NCBI GenBank assembly: GCA_011176545.1
Contig: DUEN01000133.1
Location: 1 to 45,740 of the forward strand
Reading direction: 5' to 3'
Origin: Caldilineae bacterium
Lineage (GTDB): Bacteria > Chloroflexota > Anaerolineae > DUEN01
DNA length: 45,740 nucleotides
This document shows, piece by piece, positions 23,977-36,260 of the stretch (position 1 is its first letter; each line of letters begins with the position of its first letter). The position numbers and the translations under genes are program-made. A model generated the notes under the pieces. That model had not been told where the DNA came from. It worked only from the letters and a program-made list of their open reading frames with translations, and made no database searches.

Positions 23977-25164
23977 ATGAAAGGGCTTAAGTCAGGGCTG
24001 GATTTCGATTTCGAGCGCTATCGGGAGCGCATGGAGGAAAGCAAGCGACGGCTTGACATCGCCCGACGTTTTCAGGAGCCCGATCGCGTCCCCATCCTCA
24101 TCAGCACAGGTGGGAGCTACTATGCGTGGCTCTCGGGGGTGGATATCAGCGACTATTATCAGGCGGCTTTCGATAACCCCGATCTCCAGATCGAGATACA
24201 ACTCAGTGGACAACGCTGGGCGTTTGAGGAATTGCAGGACGATAGGACCAGCTATGGCATTCGTCTTGACATAGGTCCCCTTGCCGAAGCCTTCGCCTTT
24301 AACCTACCCATCGAATACAGACAGGGCACTTCGCCCTGGATTGTGCGAACCATGAGCGTGCCCGAAGCGGCGGAAAAGCTCCAGGTACCTGATCCCCAGC
24401 AACATCCCGGCGTGCAAAAGGTATACAGAGCCTACGAACGGTTGAGGGAGAGGGTCACGCAGCTTAAGCTAAAGGTCCCGGTGAGCGGAGGCCTCAACAT
24501 CCACCCGCCTTTGTCCGCCGCGTGCGGATTCCTCGATGTGGAAGAGGTCTTCTATTACCTCGTCCAGGAGCCACAGGTCATCCATCGCCTGTTTGAAAAG
24601 CTGCTGCTGACCTTCTTCCGTCTGCGCGATTATCAGGATCGCTACTTTGGCACACGGACCACCTCTATCGGCCTGGCGGATGACCATTCCGCATTCGTCA
24701 GCGATGAGATGTATCGCCGTGAGGTGATGCCCTATAACATGATCATCTACGCCCGTTATGGCCGAGAGGGGAGACACCTCCACGCCGACGGCCCCAACGA
24801 TCATCACTTCGAGACCTACGCCAACATCATGAGGCTGACCTCCATGGATATCGGAGGCTTCTCCGACATCGCCAATGCCAAGCCCGTCTTCGCCGGCAAG
24901 GTCTTCTTCAGCGGCGGGCTGAACTGCCGCGACCTGTATGGGGATTTCAAAGCCGCAAAGCCTGCTGTGGACAGGGCCCTGCGTATCGGGATGAAAGGCG
25001 GCGGCTACGCGCTGGCCGTCGGCGGAGAGACGTATGTGGGCGTGAACCCGGATACTCTGTGCCAGGTCGTCGCCTACGCCAAGAAGGTTGGGCGTTATCC
25101 GATAGATCCGGACCTGCTCGGCGGCGAGGATGTCGATGAGGAGGCCGCTGACCAGCGATCCTAA
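23977..25164 (+). CDS. URO-D-superfamily protein
   Basis: A 395-residue protein of the uroporphyrinogen decarboxylase/methyltransferase superfamily, distantly related to the one at 22272. It has an N-terminal extension (LDFDFERYRERMEESKRRLD), then IARRFQEPDRVPILISTGGS, a mid region LNIHPPLSAACGFLDVEEVF, the active-site-side segment SIGLADDHSAFVSDEMYRRE, and YGREGRHLHADGPNDHHFET, rich in His, Asp and Cys in places where metal or corrinoid-methyl transfer enzymes have ligands. The C-terminal part reads VFFSGGLNCRDLYGDFKAAK, then GGGYALAVGGETYVGVNPDT. The HemE MRQAGRY motif is absent. The ATG is preceded by GGAGGGCCTAAGAG. Its substrate is unknown. Confidence 0.8.
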   Translation: MKGLKSGLDFDFERYRERMEESKRRLDIARRFQEPDRVPILISTGGSYYAWLSGVDISDYYQAAFDNPDLQIEIQLSGQRWAFEELQDDRTSYGIRLDIGPLAEAFAFNLPIEYRQGTSPWIVRTMSVPEAAEKLQVPDPQQHPGVQKVYRAYERLRERVTQLKLKVPVSGGLNIHPPLSAACGFLDVEEVFYYLVQEPQVIHRLFEKLLLTFFRLRDYQDRYFGTRTTSIGLADDHSAFVSDEMYRREVMPYNMIIYARYGREGRHLHADGPNDHHFETYANIMRLTSMDIGGFSDIANAKPVFAGKVFFSGGLNCRDLYGDFKAAKPAVDRALRIGMKGGGYALAVGGETYVGVNPDTLCQVVAYAKKVGRYPIDPDLLGGEDVDEEAADQRS

Positions 25165-25268
25165 GATCCAGAGTGGGCAGGGGCGATTCATAAATCGCTC
25201 CTGCCCTATCACTCTCCCATGAGGGAGACTATCGTCCATCGGCGACCTGGAGAAGGACATCTCCTCTT

Positions 25269-25391
25269 CGCTCATATTGGCATACATGACAGAAACGTAT
25301 GGACAACGCATGAGTTGCTTTTATATCAATGTAGGGGCGACCGGCCGGTCGCCCCTACAGAAGATTGTGCTGTCTATTCCAAGTATGAGCG
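25269..25391. mobile_element. MITE-like palindromic element, copy C, with 9-bp target duplication
   Basis: A 123-bp element with imperfect ~22-bp inverted ends (CGCTCATATTGGCATACATG / rightmost CCAAGTATGAGCG) and central palindrome GTAGGGGCGACC-GGCC-GGTCGCCCCTAC (25331-25358). It is flanked directly on both sides by TCTCCTCTT (25260-25268 and 25392-25400), a perfect 9-bp target site duplication. It has no coding capacity, so it must have been moved by a transposase acting in trans. The rest of the interval 25165-25410 holds no gene. Confidence 0.85.
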
Positions 25392-25410
25392 TCTCCTCTT
25401 TACCCCTCGC

Positions 25411-27186
25411 TTAGCGGGTCAGCTCGATGGTATACTCATAGTCTGATTGCGCATCGAAGATGAGGGAGCGGAATGTAAATCCCCACCGCTGCACCGACCG
25501 CGTCTCTATCTCTTCCCCGTTGATCTCCACACGTTCCACAACGCAGCCGAGCCAGAGCACGGTCGCCTCAGGTAGCGGCTGTCCCGCGCGCAGGCACACG
25601 CTCGCCCCCTCGCGAGTCCGCTCATATCGACTCCAGCGCGCCTCGCGGCGGGCGAATTCCCACTGGCTGATCTGCCGGGCCGTCCACCACTCCATACCTA
25701 GCGCCCGAGCCCGCCGGATCGCCGAGCGCAGCGCGTCGGCCACACCCGGCTTGTCGATGTGCACCGGGTGAAACAGGAAATGGACGATCCCGTGATGCCG
25801 AAAGGCCGCCTGGATCAACGGCTCCGCCAACGCCTCCGGAGCGAACACAACAAGATCCTGCGTCAGGGTCGGCAGCTCCAGGACCTGGATCAATCTGCCG
25901 TCGGGCGCGACAGGGAGATAGGGATGGCACGTGCCGAAGTTAAAGCCCGCCTCGCCCGTCTTGGAAGCTCCCTTCGACTGATCCAGCCGAATGCCCCGGC
26001 TGGCGCACCAATCGAAGAACTCCGTATCCCCCTCCCAACGCAGGTAGTGGTTCTTGTTCGTGACCGGCGCCTCGCCTTCGAACAGCCCAGTCAACTCCCG
26101 CCACTGCTGGTCGAAGGAGCGCTCATCCCACACGCGCCCCTCGGACATGGCGTCATAGTGCATCGCGAGCTCATGTCCCGCCGCGCGTATGTCCCGAATG
26201 AGCTCCGGGCCATAGCCGGGCAGGACGACACACCACGTGGAGTGGATGCGCTCCGCCTCCAACACGCCCAAGAGCTGTCGTGCCCTGTCCAAATCGTTTT
26301 GGTCCGTGTCGTGCGAGAGGTGGGCCAGGGCGGGTAGGTCGCGCGGGTACAGCCACAACACCGGGAGTGGGATCCCCTGCTGGGTCGCCAGGTAGAAGAT
26401 CGCCCGCAGGATCAACTCCCGCCACTGATCGGCGATCGGCTGGAGGAAGGCACTCAACCCTGGCGCCCCCTCCACCGGCTGGCGGTCGAACAGCCAGTCC
26501 AGCACACCGCCGTCGCCGCTCTTCAGCACGCCATCGCAGGCGGCCGCGGTCCCATCGGGCGCGGGCACCCCATCCCGGGTGACGGCGATGCCTTGCTGGA
26601 TGCGCACCACGGCACCCACGGCGTCCGGCGCGATGAGCATACATCGCCCCCTCTGGACGACACGCTCCAACACGCCCCCGCGAGACGTGGGACGCTGATG
26701 GGCGTCCAGGACGCCCGCCAGCACAGTGGCCTCGGTCGCCCGAACGGGGAGGCCGCTGAAGTAGTGCAGGGGGATCTCCAGATGCGCCAGTACAGGGTGC
26801 GTCCGATGGCGTACGTCGAGATATCCCTCGCCCAGTGTGCCGATCCCTCCGCCCCACCCCTGATAGCTAGGCGGCTCCGGCTCCACGCCCAGCATCTCCG
26901 CCATCCCGCATGTCCCGCCGATGCTGAGCCACGCGCCCCCGTCCTCCACCCACCTCTGCAGACGTTGCTTCACCTTATCGGATAGAGTCCCCTCGCCTAC
27001 CGTCACCAATAACGAGAGGTGGGGTAAGATCTCCTCCAGATCTTCCTCGGAGACGTCGGCGTAGCAGACGCCCGCGTGCGTCAGGATCTCGTGGATGTAC
27101 TGCGGATAGCTGACCGAGCGCGCGGCGTTGGGCAGCGGCTCGGGGAACACGTACACGCCGACCGGAGCGGATGTTCTCTCATCCAT
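25411..27186 (-). CDS. Polysaccharide deacetylase-like protein with N-terminal GATase1-like domain
   Basis: A 591-residue protein. Residues about 5-230 look like a class I glutamine amidotransferase/ThuA-like Rossmann domain (GVYVFPEPLPN, then ILPHLSLLVTVGEGTLS, GGAWLSIGGTCGMAEMLGVE). The middle region, about 300-520, looks like a NodB/polysaccharide-deacetylase barrel: LAHLSHDTDQNDLDRARQLL carries the first-motif aspartates, AAGHELAMHYDAMSEGRVWD the metal histidines, and GTCHPYLPVA and IVHFLFHPVHIDKPG the later motifs. A beta domain closes it. No signal peptide is seen. The longer open frame to 27471 is rejected because ATG 27186 has GGAGGAAGGTG upstream and starts the recognisable fold. It begins 26 bp after the lhr stop, likely co-transcribed. 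Function: probable carbohydrate esterase or deacetylase. Confidence 0.7.
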   Translation of the reverse strand: MDERTSAPVGVYVFPEPLPNAARSVSYPQYIHEILTHAGVCYADVSEEDLEEILPHLSLLVTVGEGTLSDKVKQRLQRWVEDGGAWLSIGGTCGMAEMLGVEPEPPSYQGWGGGIGTLGEGYLDVRHRTHPVLAHLEIPLHYFSGLPVRATEATVLAGVLDAHQRPTSRGGVLERVVQRGRCMLIAPDAVGAVVRIQQGIAVTRDGVPAPDGTAAACDGVLKSGDGGVLDWLFDRQPVEGAPGLSAFLQPIADQWRELILRAIFYLATQQGIPLPVLWLYPRDLPALAHLSHDTDQNDLDRARQLLGVLEAERIHSTWCVVLPGYGPELIRDIRAAGHELAMHYDAMSEGRVWDERSFDQQWRELTGLFEGEAPVTNKNHYLRWEGDTEFFDWCASRGIRLDQSKGASKTGEAGFNFGTCHPYLPVAPDGRLIQVLELPTLTQDLVVFAPEALAEPLIQAAFRHHGIVHFLFHPVHIDKPGVADALRSAIRRARALGMEWWTARQISQWEFARREARWSRYERTREGASVCLRAGQPLPEATVLWLGCVVERVEINGEEIETRSVQRWGFTFRSLIFDAQSDYEYTIELTR

Positions 27187-27212
27187 CAGGCACCTTCCTC
27201 CGTCTGTGAAGA

Positions 27213-32015
<4,803 letters not shown>

Positions 32016-32074
32016 CTCGATGGCCGGCCCTCCTGATGAGTGATATCATCATAACATAAATGAAAGAACAACAG

Positions 32075-32103
32075 AAGCCGGGATTCTTGGAGAACCCCGG
32101 CTT
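32075..32103. terminator. Hairpin upstream of lhr
   Basis: AAGCCGGG and CCCGGCTT form an 8-bp stem extended by GTTC/GAAT-like pairs around the loop. It has no T-tract and lies 60 bp upstream of the lhr start. It may be a second stop for the ferredoxin transcript or part of the lhr leader. Confidence 0.45.
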
Positions 32104-32120
32104 AAGCGGGCGGTGAAAGC

Positions 32121-32152
32121 AAAAAGAGGAAGCCCGCGTGAGGCTCCCTCTT
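32121..32152 (-). terminator. Intrinsic terminator of the ferredoxin gene
   Basis: On the minus strand, AAGAGGGAGCC and GGCTTCCTCTT pair over 11 bp (one G-T) around a 7-nt loop, ending in TTTTT. It lies about 53 nt past the ferredoxin stop. Confidence 0.78.
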
Positions 32153-32204
32153 GGTCACATCCAGTGACCAGCATGGGTCTGTTAATAGTGCTGCGATGCA
32201 GGGA

Positions 32205-32504
32205 TCACTCCCGTGCGCGCTCTTCCTCCAGATCGAAATCCCAGTAGCCCGGCCCCTCCTGGAAGAACCTGGCGTTCATCTCGGCGTCGTCGGCGTGCTC
32301 AGGAGGCAGCTCATCCTCGGCGAAGATCGCATCGACCGGGCATTCAGGCACGCAAGCACCGCAGTCGATGCACGTGTCGGGGTCGATGTAGAAGTACTTC
32401 CCCCACTCCGGATCATCCTTGGGACCTGGGACGATGCACTCTACCGGACATACCTCGACGCAGGCGCCATCCCGGATACACAGGGTCGTGATCACATGTG
32501 CCAT
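32205..32504 (-). CDS. Ferredoxin, 7Fe/8Fe type
   Basis: A small cytoplasmic electron carrier of 99 residues. The first cluster motif is C9-IRDGA-C15-VEV-C19-PV, with an extra spacing residue typical of a 3Fe-4S or alternate 4Fe-4S site (FdxA-like), and C23 follows. The second is CIDCGACVPECPVDAIF (46-62), a classical 4Fe-4S motif. The acidic C-terminal tail (ELPPEHADDAEMN...) is normal for bacterial FdxA-type ferredoxins. The ATG is preceded by GGAGGGATCCTGAC. It is a single-gene unit ending at a clear terminator; the 184 bp upstream to the peptidase gene show no other feature. Confidence 0.93.
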   Translation of the reverse strand: MAHVITTLCIRDGACVEVCPVECIVPGPKDDPEWGKYFYIDPDTCIDCGACVPECPVDAIFAEDELPPEHADDAEMNARFFQEGPGYWDFDLEEERARE

Positions 32505-32688
32505 GTCAGGATCCCTCCATCTAGATTGTGATGTGATAGCCTCTCTGGCCCATCTCTCGAAAGCCTATATGTTGGGAGAGACATTGTGTGATGGGCCAAC
32601 TCCTTCCCTGACCTACGCCATCCCTTTGGCCGGGTCAACAGACCCTCGGCTAAAGTCCAACCTAATGTAGCGCGTTTTATGCATCCTG

Positions 32689-33681
32689 TCAACTGCAAGA
32701 AATGGACGACGATCCGCTGGCCCTGGTGCCGCGATCCGCTAGCCCCGGCACTCCCCCGCGCCCCTGGGCCATTCGTACCGCGCGCACGATCGCGCGAGTG
32801 ACGACTTCCGCCGCGTACGCGCCCACCAGGTTGACATCCGCCACCACGTCACCCGTGGCCAGGGCGAAGAACGTGTCCCCGTCGTACATGGTATGGACCG
32901 GGCGCACCGCGCGGGCCAGCCCATCTTGCGCCATCTGGGCCACCTTACAGGCCCCCTCCTTGTCCAGTCGGGCGTTCGTAGCCACGACGCCGATCACTGT
33001 CGATTCCCCGGACGGCTGGACGCGCATCTGACGTAGCACGGCCAGCGTATCCGCGAACCCGCCGTCCGGCAGGCGCGCACCGGCTAGGATGTCTCCGGTG
33101 GCGGGATCGATCACATCGCCCAGGGCGTTGACCGCCACTAGCGCGCCGACGATCAACCCGTTTCCCAGGTCCTCGGCGGCCGTGCCGATGCCGCCTTTCA
33201 TCGCGCTCCCCATGCCCAACACCTTGCCCACCGTGGCGCCAGTCCCCGCGCCGACGCTCCCCTCGACAATAGGGCCGTCGGTCACCGCCTCACAGGCGCG
33301 CCATCCCATCTCAGCATCCGGATACGCGTGCGGATCCCCCAGGGCCAGATCGAAGAGGATGGCCGCGGGCACGATGGGCACCTGCACGCCGAGCGCTTCG
33401 TAACCTATCCCGCGCTCGGCCAGCCAACGCATGACCCCATCCGCCGCGGCCAGGCCGAAGGCGCTCCCCCCGGCCAACACCACCGCGTGCGCCTCCCGCA
33501 CCAGATGCATAGGACGGGCCAGGTCCGTCTCCCGGGTGCCGGGCGCGCCGCCACGCTGATCGACGCCCACCACGGCGCCGGACTCGCACAGCACCACCGT
33601 GCATCCCGTGATCCTCTGCTCGTCAGTGGCATGGCCCACCCGGATACCAGGCACATCGGTGATCCCCATGACCTCACCCAT
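32689..33681 (-). CDS. P1-family (DmpA/L-aminopeptidase-D-esterase) Ntn hydrolase
   Basis: Self-processing N-terminal-nucleophile hydrolase of 330 residues, related to L-aminopeptidase D-Ala-esterase DmpA and nylon-oligomer hydrolase NylC. Family segments: ITDVPGIRVGHATDEQRITG, then CTVVLCESGAVVGVDQRGGA and VLAGGSAFGLAAADGVMRWL, followed by GRVGAGTGATVGK-like GSVGAGTGATVGKVLG. The block SGESTVIGVVATNARLDKEG (near 222-241) contains the likely autocleavage site before a threonine. The final DGDTFFALATGDVVADVN is typical. It overlaps coaBC by 8 bp and is translated with it. The physiological substrate is unknown, probably small peptides or amides. Confidence 0.88.
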   Translation of the reverse strand: MGEVMGITDVPGIRVGHATDEQRITGCTVVLCESGAVVGVDQRGGAPGTRETDLARPMHLVREAHAVVLAGGSAFGLAAADGVMRWLAERGIGYEALGVQVPIVPAAILFDLALGDPHAYPDAEMGWRACEAVTDGPIVEGSVGAGTGATVGKVLGMGSAMKGGIGTAAEDLGNGLIVGALVAVNALGDVIDPATGDILAGARLPDGGFADTLAVLRQMRVQPSGESTVIGVVATNARLDKEGACKVAQMAQDGLARAVRPVHTMYDGDTFFALATGDVVADVNLVGAYAAEVVTRAIVRAVRMAQGRGGVPGLADRGTRASGSSSISCS

Positions 33682-34918
33682 CGTCCATCCCCTCCGTCTG
33701 ACGTAGGAGCACGACGACCTCCTGCATCACCCGCTCGGCTACCTCGTCCTTAGACAGCAGCGGCCACGGCTCGGGCTCCCTCTCTCGACGCAGGATCGTC
33801 ACCCGATTCGTGTCTACGGCGAAGCCCGCATCCGGAGCGGAGATATCGTTGGCGACCACCATGTCCAGGTTCTTAGCATGCAACTTCTCCTGCGCGTACG
33901 CGATGAGATCTCGCGTCTCCGCGGCGAACCCGACGACCACCCGCGGCCGTCCCAACTCGCGTCGGCGGCGCCCCACCTCGGCGAGGATATCCGGCGTACG
34001 GACCAGCCGGATGACCAGCTCCTGGGCTTCCTCTTTCTTCACCTTATCAGCGGCCGGTTCGGCGGGGCGGAAGTCCGCCACCGCCGCCGCGCCGATCAGC
34101 ACGTCCGTCTCCGGCAAGATCGCCATGGTCGCCTCGTACATGGCCTGAGCCGTCTCCGCGTATCTCGCCTCCACGCCCCACGGCACAGGCACCTGCAATG
34201 GGCCATGGATCAGGACGACATCAGCGCCCAGGTCTCGCGCGGCTTGGGCCAGCGCCACGCCCATCTTGCCGGACGAGCGATTGCCGATATAGCGCACCGG
34301 ATCGATGGGCTCGCGGGTCCCCCCCGCAGTGATGACCACGCGTCGGCCAGCCAGCGGACCATTCCGGCCCAAGAGGGCTCGCGCGGCCTCCATGATCTCC
34401 TCCGGCTCCACCATGCGCCCGACGCCCTTCGCTCCCGAGGCCAGATGCCCCGCCACGGGGCCCACAAAGGTCACCCCACGGTCCCGCAGGATCGCCACGT
34501 TGGCTTGGGTCGCCGGGCTCGCCCACATGTGCGACTCCATGGCCGGCGCGATGAGCCATGGCGCGGCGCAGCTCAGCGCGATCGAGCTCAGCAGATCGTC
34601 GGCCAGGCCATGAGCTAACCGGGCGATGGTATTCGCCGTGGCCGGCGCGATGATGAAGAGATCGGCCGATCGCGCCAGATGGACGTGAGCGATGCGAGCG
34701 TGCTCGCCGTCAGGGATCGGTTGCCACGGATCGACATACACGGCTCGCTGCGTGACGGCCTGGAACGTCATGGGGGCGACGAAGCGAGTGGCCGCCTCCG
34801 TCATCACCACGTCCACCTGGGCCCCGCCCTGAGTCAGCCGGCTGGCCAGGTGCACCACCTTGTATATCGCGATCCCCCCAGTGACGCCCAGGAGGATGCG
34901 TTTGCCTTCTAAGATCAT
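33674..34918 (-). CDS. coaBC: Coenzyme A biosynthesis bifunctional protein CoaBC
   Basis: Phosphopantothenate-cysteine ligase plus phosphopantothenoylcysteine decarboxylase, 414 residues. The N-terminal flavodoxin-like CoaC domain begins ILLGVTGGIAIYKVVHLASR, with the flavin site FIIAPATANTIARLAHGLAD. The usual PAMNxxMW substrate motif reads PAMESHMW, and the loop that in many CoaC enzymes is xLACGxxGxGRM reads LASGAKGVGRM, with Ser for the catalytic Cys. The CoaB domain follows with VVITAGGTREPIDPVRYIGN, then RSSGKMGVALA, AAAVADFRP and VVGFAAET. The changes are seen directly; some other phyla also lack that cysteine, so activity is still likely. It is first in the coaBC-peptidase pair. Its ATG has GAGAGGGGCAAT upstream. 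Confidence 0.93.
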   Translation of the reverse strand: MILEGKRILLGVTGGIAIYKVVHLASRLTQGGAQVDVVMTEAATRFVAPMTFQAVTQRAVYVDPWQPIPDGEHARIAHVHLARSADLFIIAPATANTIARLAHGLADDLLSSIALSCAAPWLIAPAMESHMWASPATQANVAILRDRGVTFVGPVAGHLASGAKGVGRMVEPEEIMEAARALLGRNGPLAGRRVVITAGGTREPIDPVRYIGNRSSGKMGVALAQAARDLGADVVLIHGPLQVPVPWGVEARYAETAQAMYEATMAILPETDVLIGAAAVADFRPAEPAADKVKKEEAQELVIRLVRTPDILAEVGRRRRELGRPRVVVGFAAETRDLIAYAQEKLHAKNLDMVVANDISAPDAGFAVDTNRVTILRREREPEPWPLLSKDEVAERVMQEVVVLLRQTEGMDDG

Positions 34919-35283
34919 ATTGCCCCTCTCTCATCCCGTCGATCTATCCGTTCAGTGGGATCCTATGGATCATCATCGGCATTCTATCGTCAGCTGGAGG
35001 TGGCGTCAACATAGCGTCCTGAGTCCTTTCAAAGCGTCTCGGGAAATACACCACGAAGTCACCAAGGCGCTAAGAAAGGTGTCTAGAGAATGAGCTGGGC
35101 CCTCTCCCTTTACTTGGTAGGCTCTCCATAGGGACAATGCGCTTCCTGTTTGGGGGCTTAGTGTCTTGATGGTCCTTTTTCGCTCTTTTCTCAGAGTTCA
35201 TGGACGATCTCCATCCGGTTTTCACGAAGGCATACTTTGCACTATAATCACCTTCTGAGGGCCTATCTTCCGGAAGGAGACCG
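34919..35283. other. Gene-free interval with decayed inverted repeat
   Basis: No gene is supported. Bases 35049-35080 (CACCACGAAGTCACCAAGGC...) and 35154-35176 (GGGCTTAGTGTCTTGATGG...) look like the degenerate arms of a dispersed ACCACGAAG-type repeat of the same general design as the AACCGCAAAG elements. The segment 35209-35283 probably holds the promoter of the next gene, but no clean boxes are visible. Confidence 0.4.
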
Positions 35284-35973
35284 ATGACACAACCCCAGCA
35301 ACGCCTACGTATCACCTTCGCCAAAGGCGAATTCCTGCGTTGGATCTCGCATCTGGACCTTGTCCGGCTGTGGGAGCGCGTCCTGCGTCGGGCGGGTATC
35401 CCGGTGGCGTATACGCGGGGCTACAATCCGCAGATGCGGATCCAGTTCGCGGCGGCGCTCCCCACGGGTAGCTTTGGGCGGGCCGAGTTGTTTGACGTAT
35501 GGCTGGAGAAGCCCATGTCGCCAGAGACGTTCGCGGCACTGATCCGTCCTCAACTACCGTCCGGAGTAGAGCTGCTAGACGTGCGCGAGGTGGACCTCCG
35601 AGAGCCGTCGCTTCAGTCTCAGGTACGGGCGGCCGAGTGGAGAGTGGCCGTAGAAGCCACGGAGGTCCCTGAGGCCGAGCTACGGCGGCGTGTCGATGAG
35701 GTGCTAGCGGCGAAGGAGCTGATTCGGACGCGGCGGCGCCGACAGAGAGAGGCGGCTCGTGCTTACGACCTGCGTCCTCTCATTGAGTCTTTGCGCTTCG
35801 AGAGGAAAGACGAGGAAGGCTGGGTAGCCTTGCACATGCGTCTGCGAGCGGAACCCGGGGCTACGGGCCGCCCGGATGAGGTGCTGCACGCGCTGGGGCT
35901 GAGCGGCCGCCCCAGCAAGATGGAGCGGCTCGCCCTGTATCTCGCGTCTCCCGCAGAGACCTCGGATCGTTGA
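35284..35973 (+). CDS. Stand-alone TIGR03936/DUF2344 protein
   Basis: A 229-residue protein of the TIGR03936 family, usually fused to or encoded beside a radical SAM enzyme of the TIGR03960 family. The signature start is RLRITFAKGEFLRWISHLDL, then RRAGIPVAYTRGYNPQMRIQ, FAAALPTGSFGRAELFDVWL and LPSGVELLDVREV, the conserved core of the domain. The function is unknown, possibly in tRNA or protein modification. The ATG at 35284 has AAGGAGACCG upstream. Here no radical SAM gene lies next to it, which is less common. It is followed by the promoter of the sugar importer genes. Confidence 0.85.
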   Translation: MTQPQQRLRITFAKGEFLRWISHLDLVRLWERVLRRAGIPVAYTRGYNPQMRIQFAAALPTGSFGRAELFDVWLEKPMSPETFAALIRPQLPSGVELLDVREVDLREPSLQSQVRAAEWRVAVEATEVPEAELRRRVDEVLAAKELIRTRRRRQREAARAYDLRPLIESLRFERKDEEGWVALHMRLRAEPGATGRPDEVLHALGLSGRPSKMERLALYLASPAETSDR

Positions 35974-35999
35974 CACCGCTCCCTGGCGTTTGTTATAAT
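35970..35999 (+). promoter_or_regulatory. Consensus promoter of the sugar ABC importer
   Basis: TTGACA (35970-35975), an 18-nt spacer and TATAAT (35994-35999), overlapping the stop of the DUF2344 gene. The start is predicted near 36006. Confidence 0.75.
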
Positions 36000-36005
36000 A
36001 TGAGT

Positions 36006-36260
36006 GAAGGGAAGGTCAGAGTGCTGCTTCCCCTACGAATGCCTAAGGTTAAGGAGACGCGACGTTAATGTCATGGGAGCAATTCCGCTCCCGTGCCCCC
36101 ACCTTTAGAAGCTTAGTTCCCGTGCTTCGGCTTCTTGCCTTAAATCAGGGAACCGTATTCCTCAGGCAGCCCACGGCTTCATCACTGCCCCCATCGTGCC
36201 TGAGAGAGCTTTTCAGCCGGCTGGCATCCCGCCAGTCTCTTCTTGCAGGGAGGTGTAACT
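36006..36260 (+). ncRNA. Structured 5' leader of the sugar-binding protein mRNA, about 255 nt
   Basis: Long leader with a series of stems: GGGAAG/CTTCCC (36008-36034), GGGAGC-AATTCC-GCTCCC (36075-36092), AGAAGC/GCTTCT (36107-36134), GTTCCC/GGGAAC, CTCAGGCA/TGCCTGAG (36161-36208) and CTGGC-ATCCC-GCCAG (36221-36235) followed by TCTCTTCTT and then the ribosome site GGGAGGTG. The last stem with its T-rich tail could act as a weak terminator or sequester translation. No known riboswitch class was recognised. An open frame of 131 codons at 36068 is not credible as a protein. Confidence 0.4.

Noticed and set aside
22272..25164. Uroporphyrinogen decarboxylase HemE as a haem gene next to the ccm theme
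   Set aside because: Neither URO-D-like protein has the HemE MRQAGRY signature, and they are 19 kb from the ccm genes.
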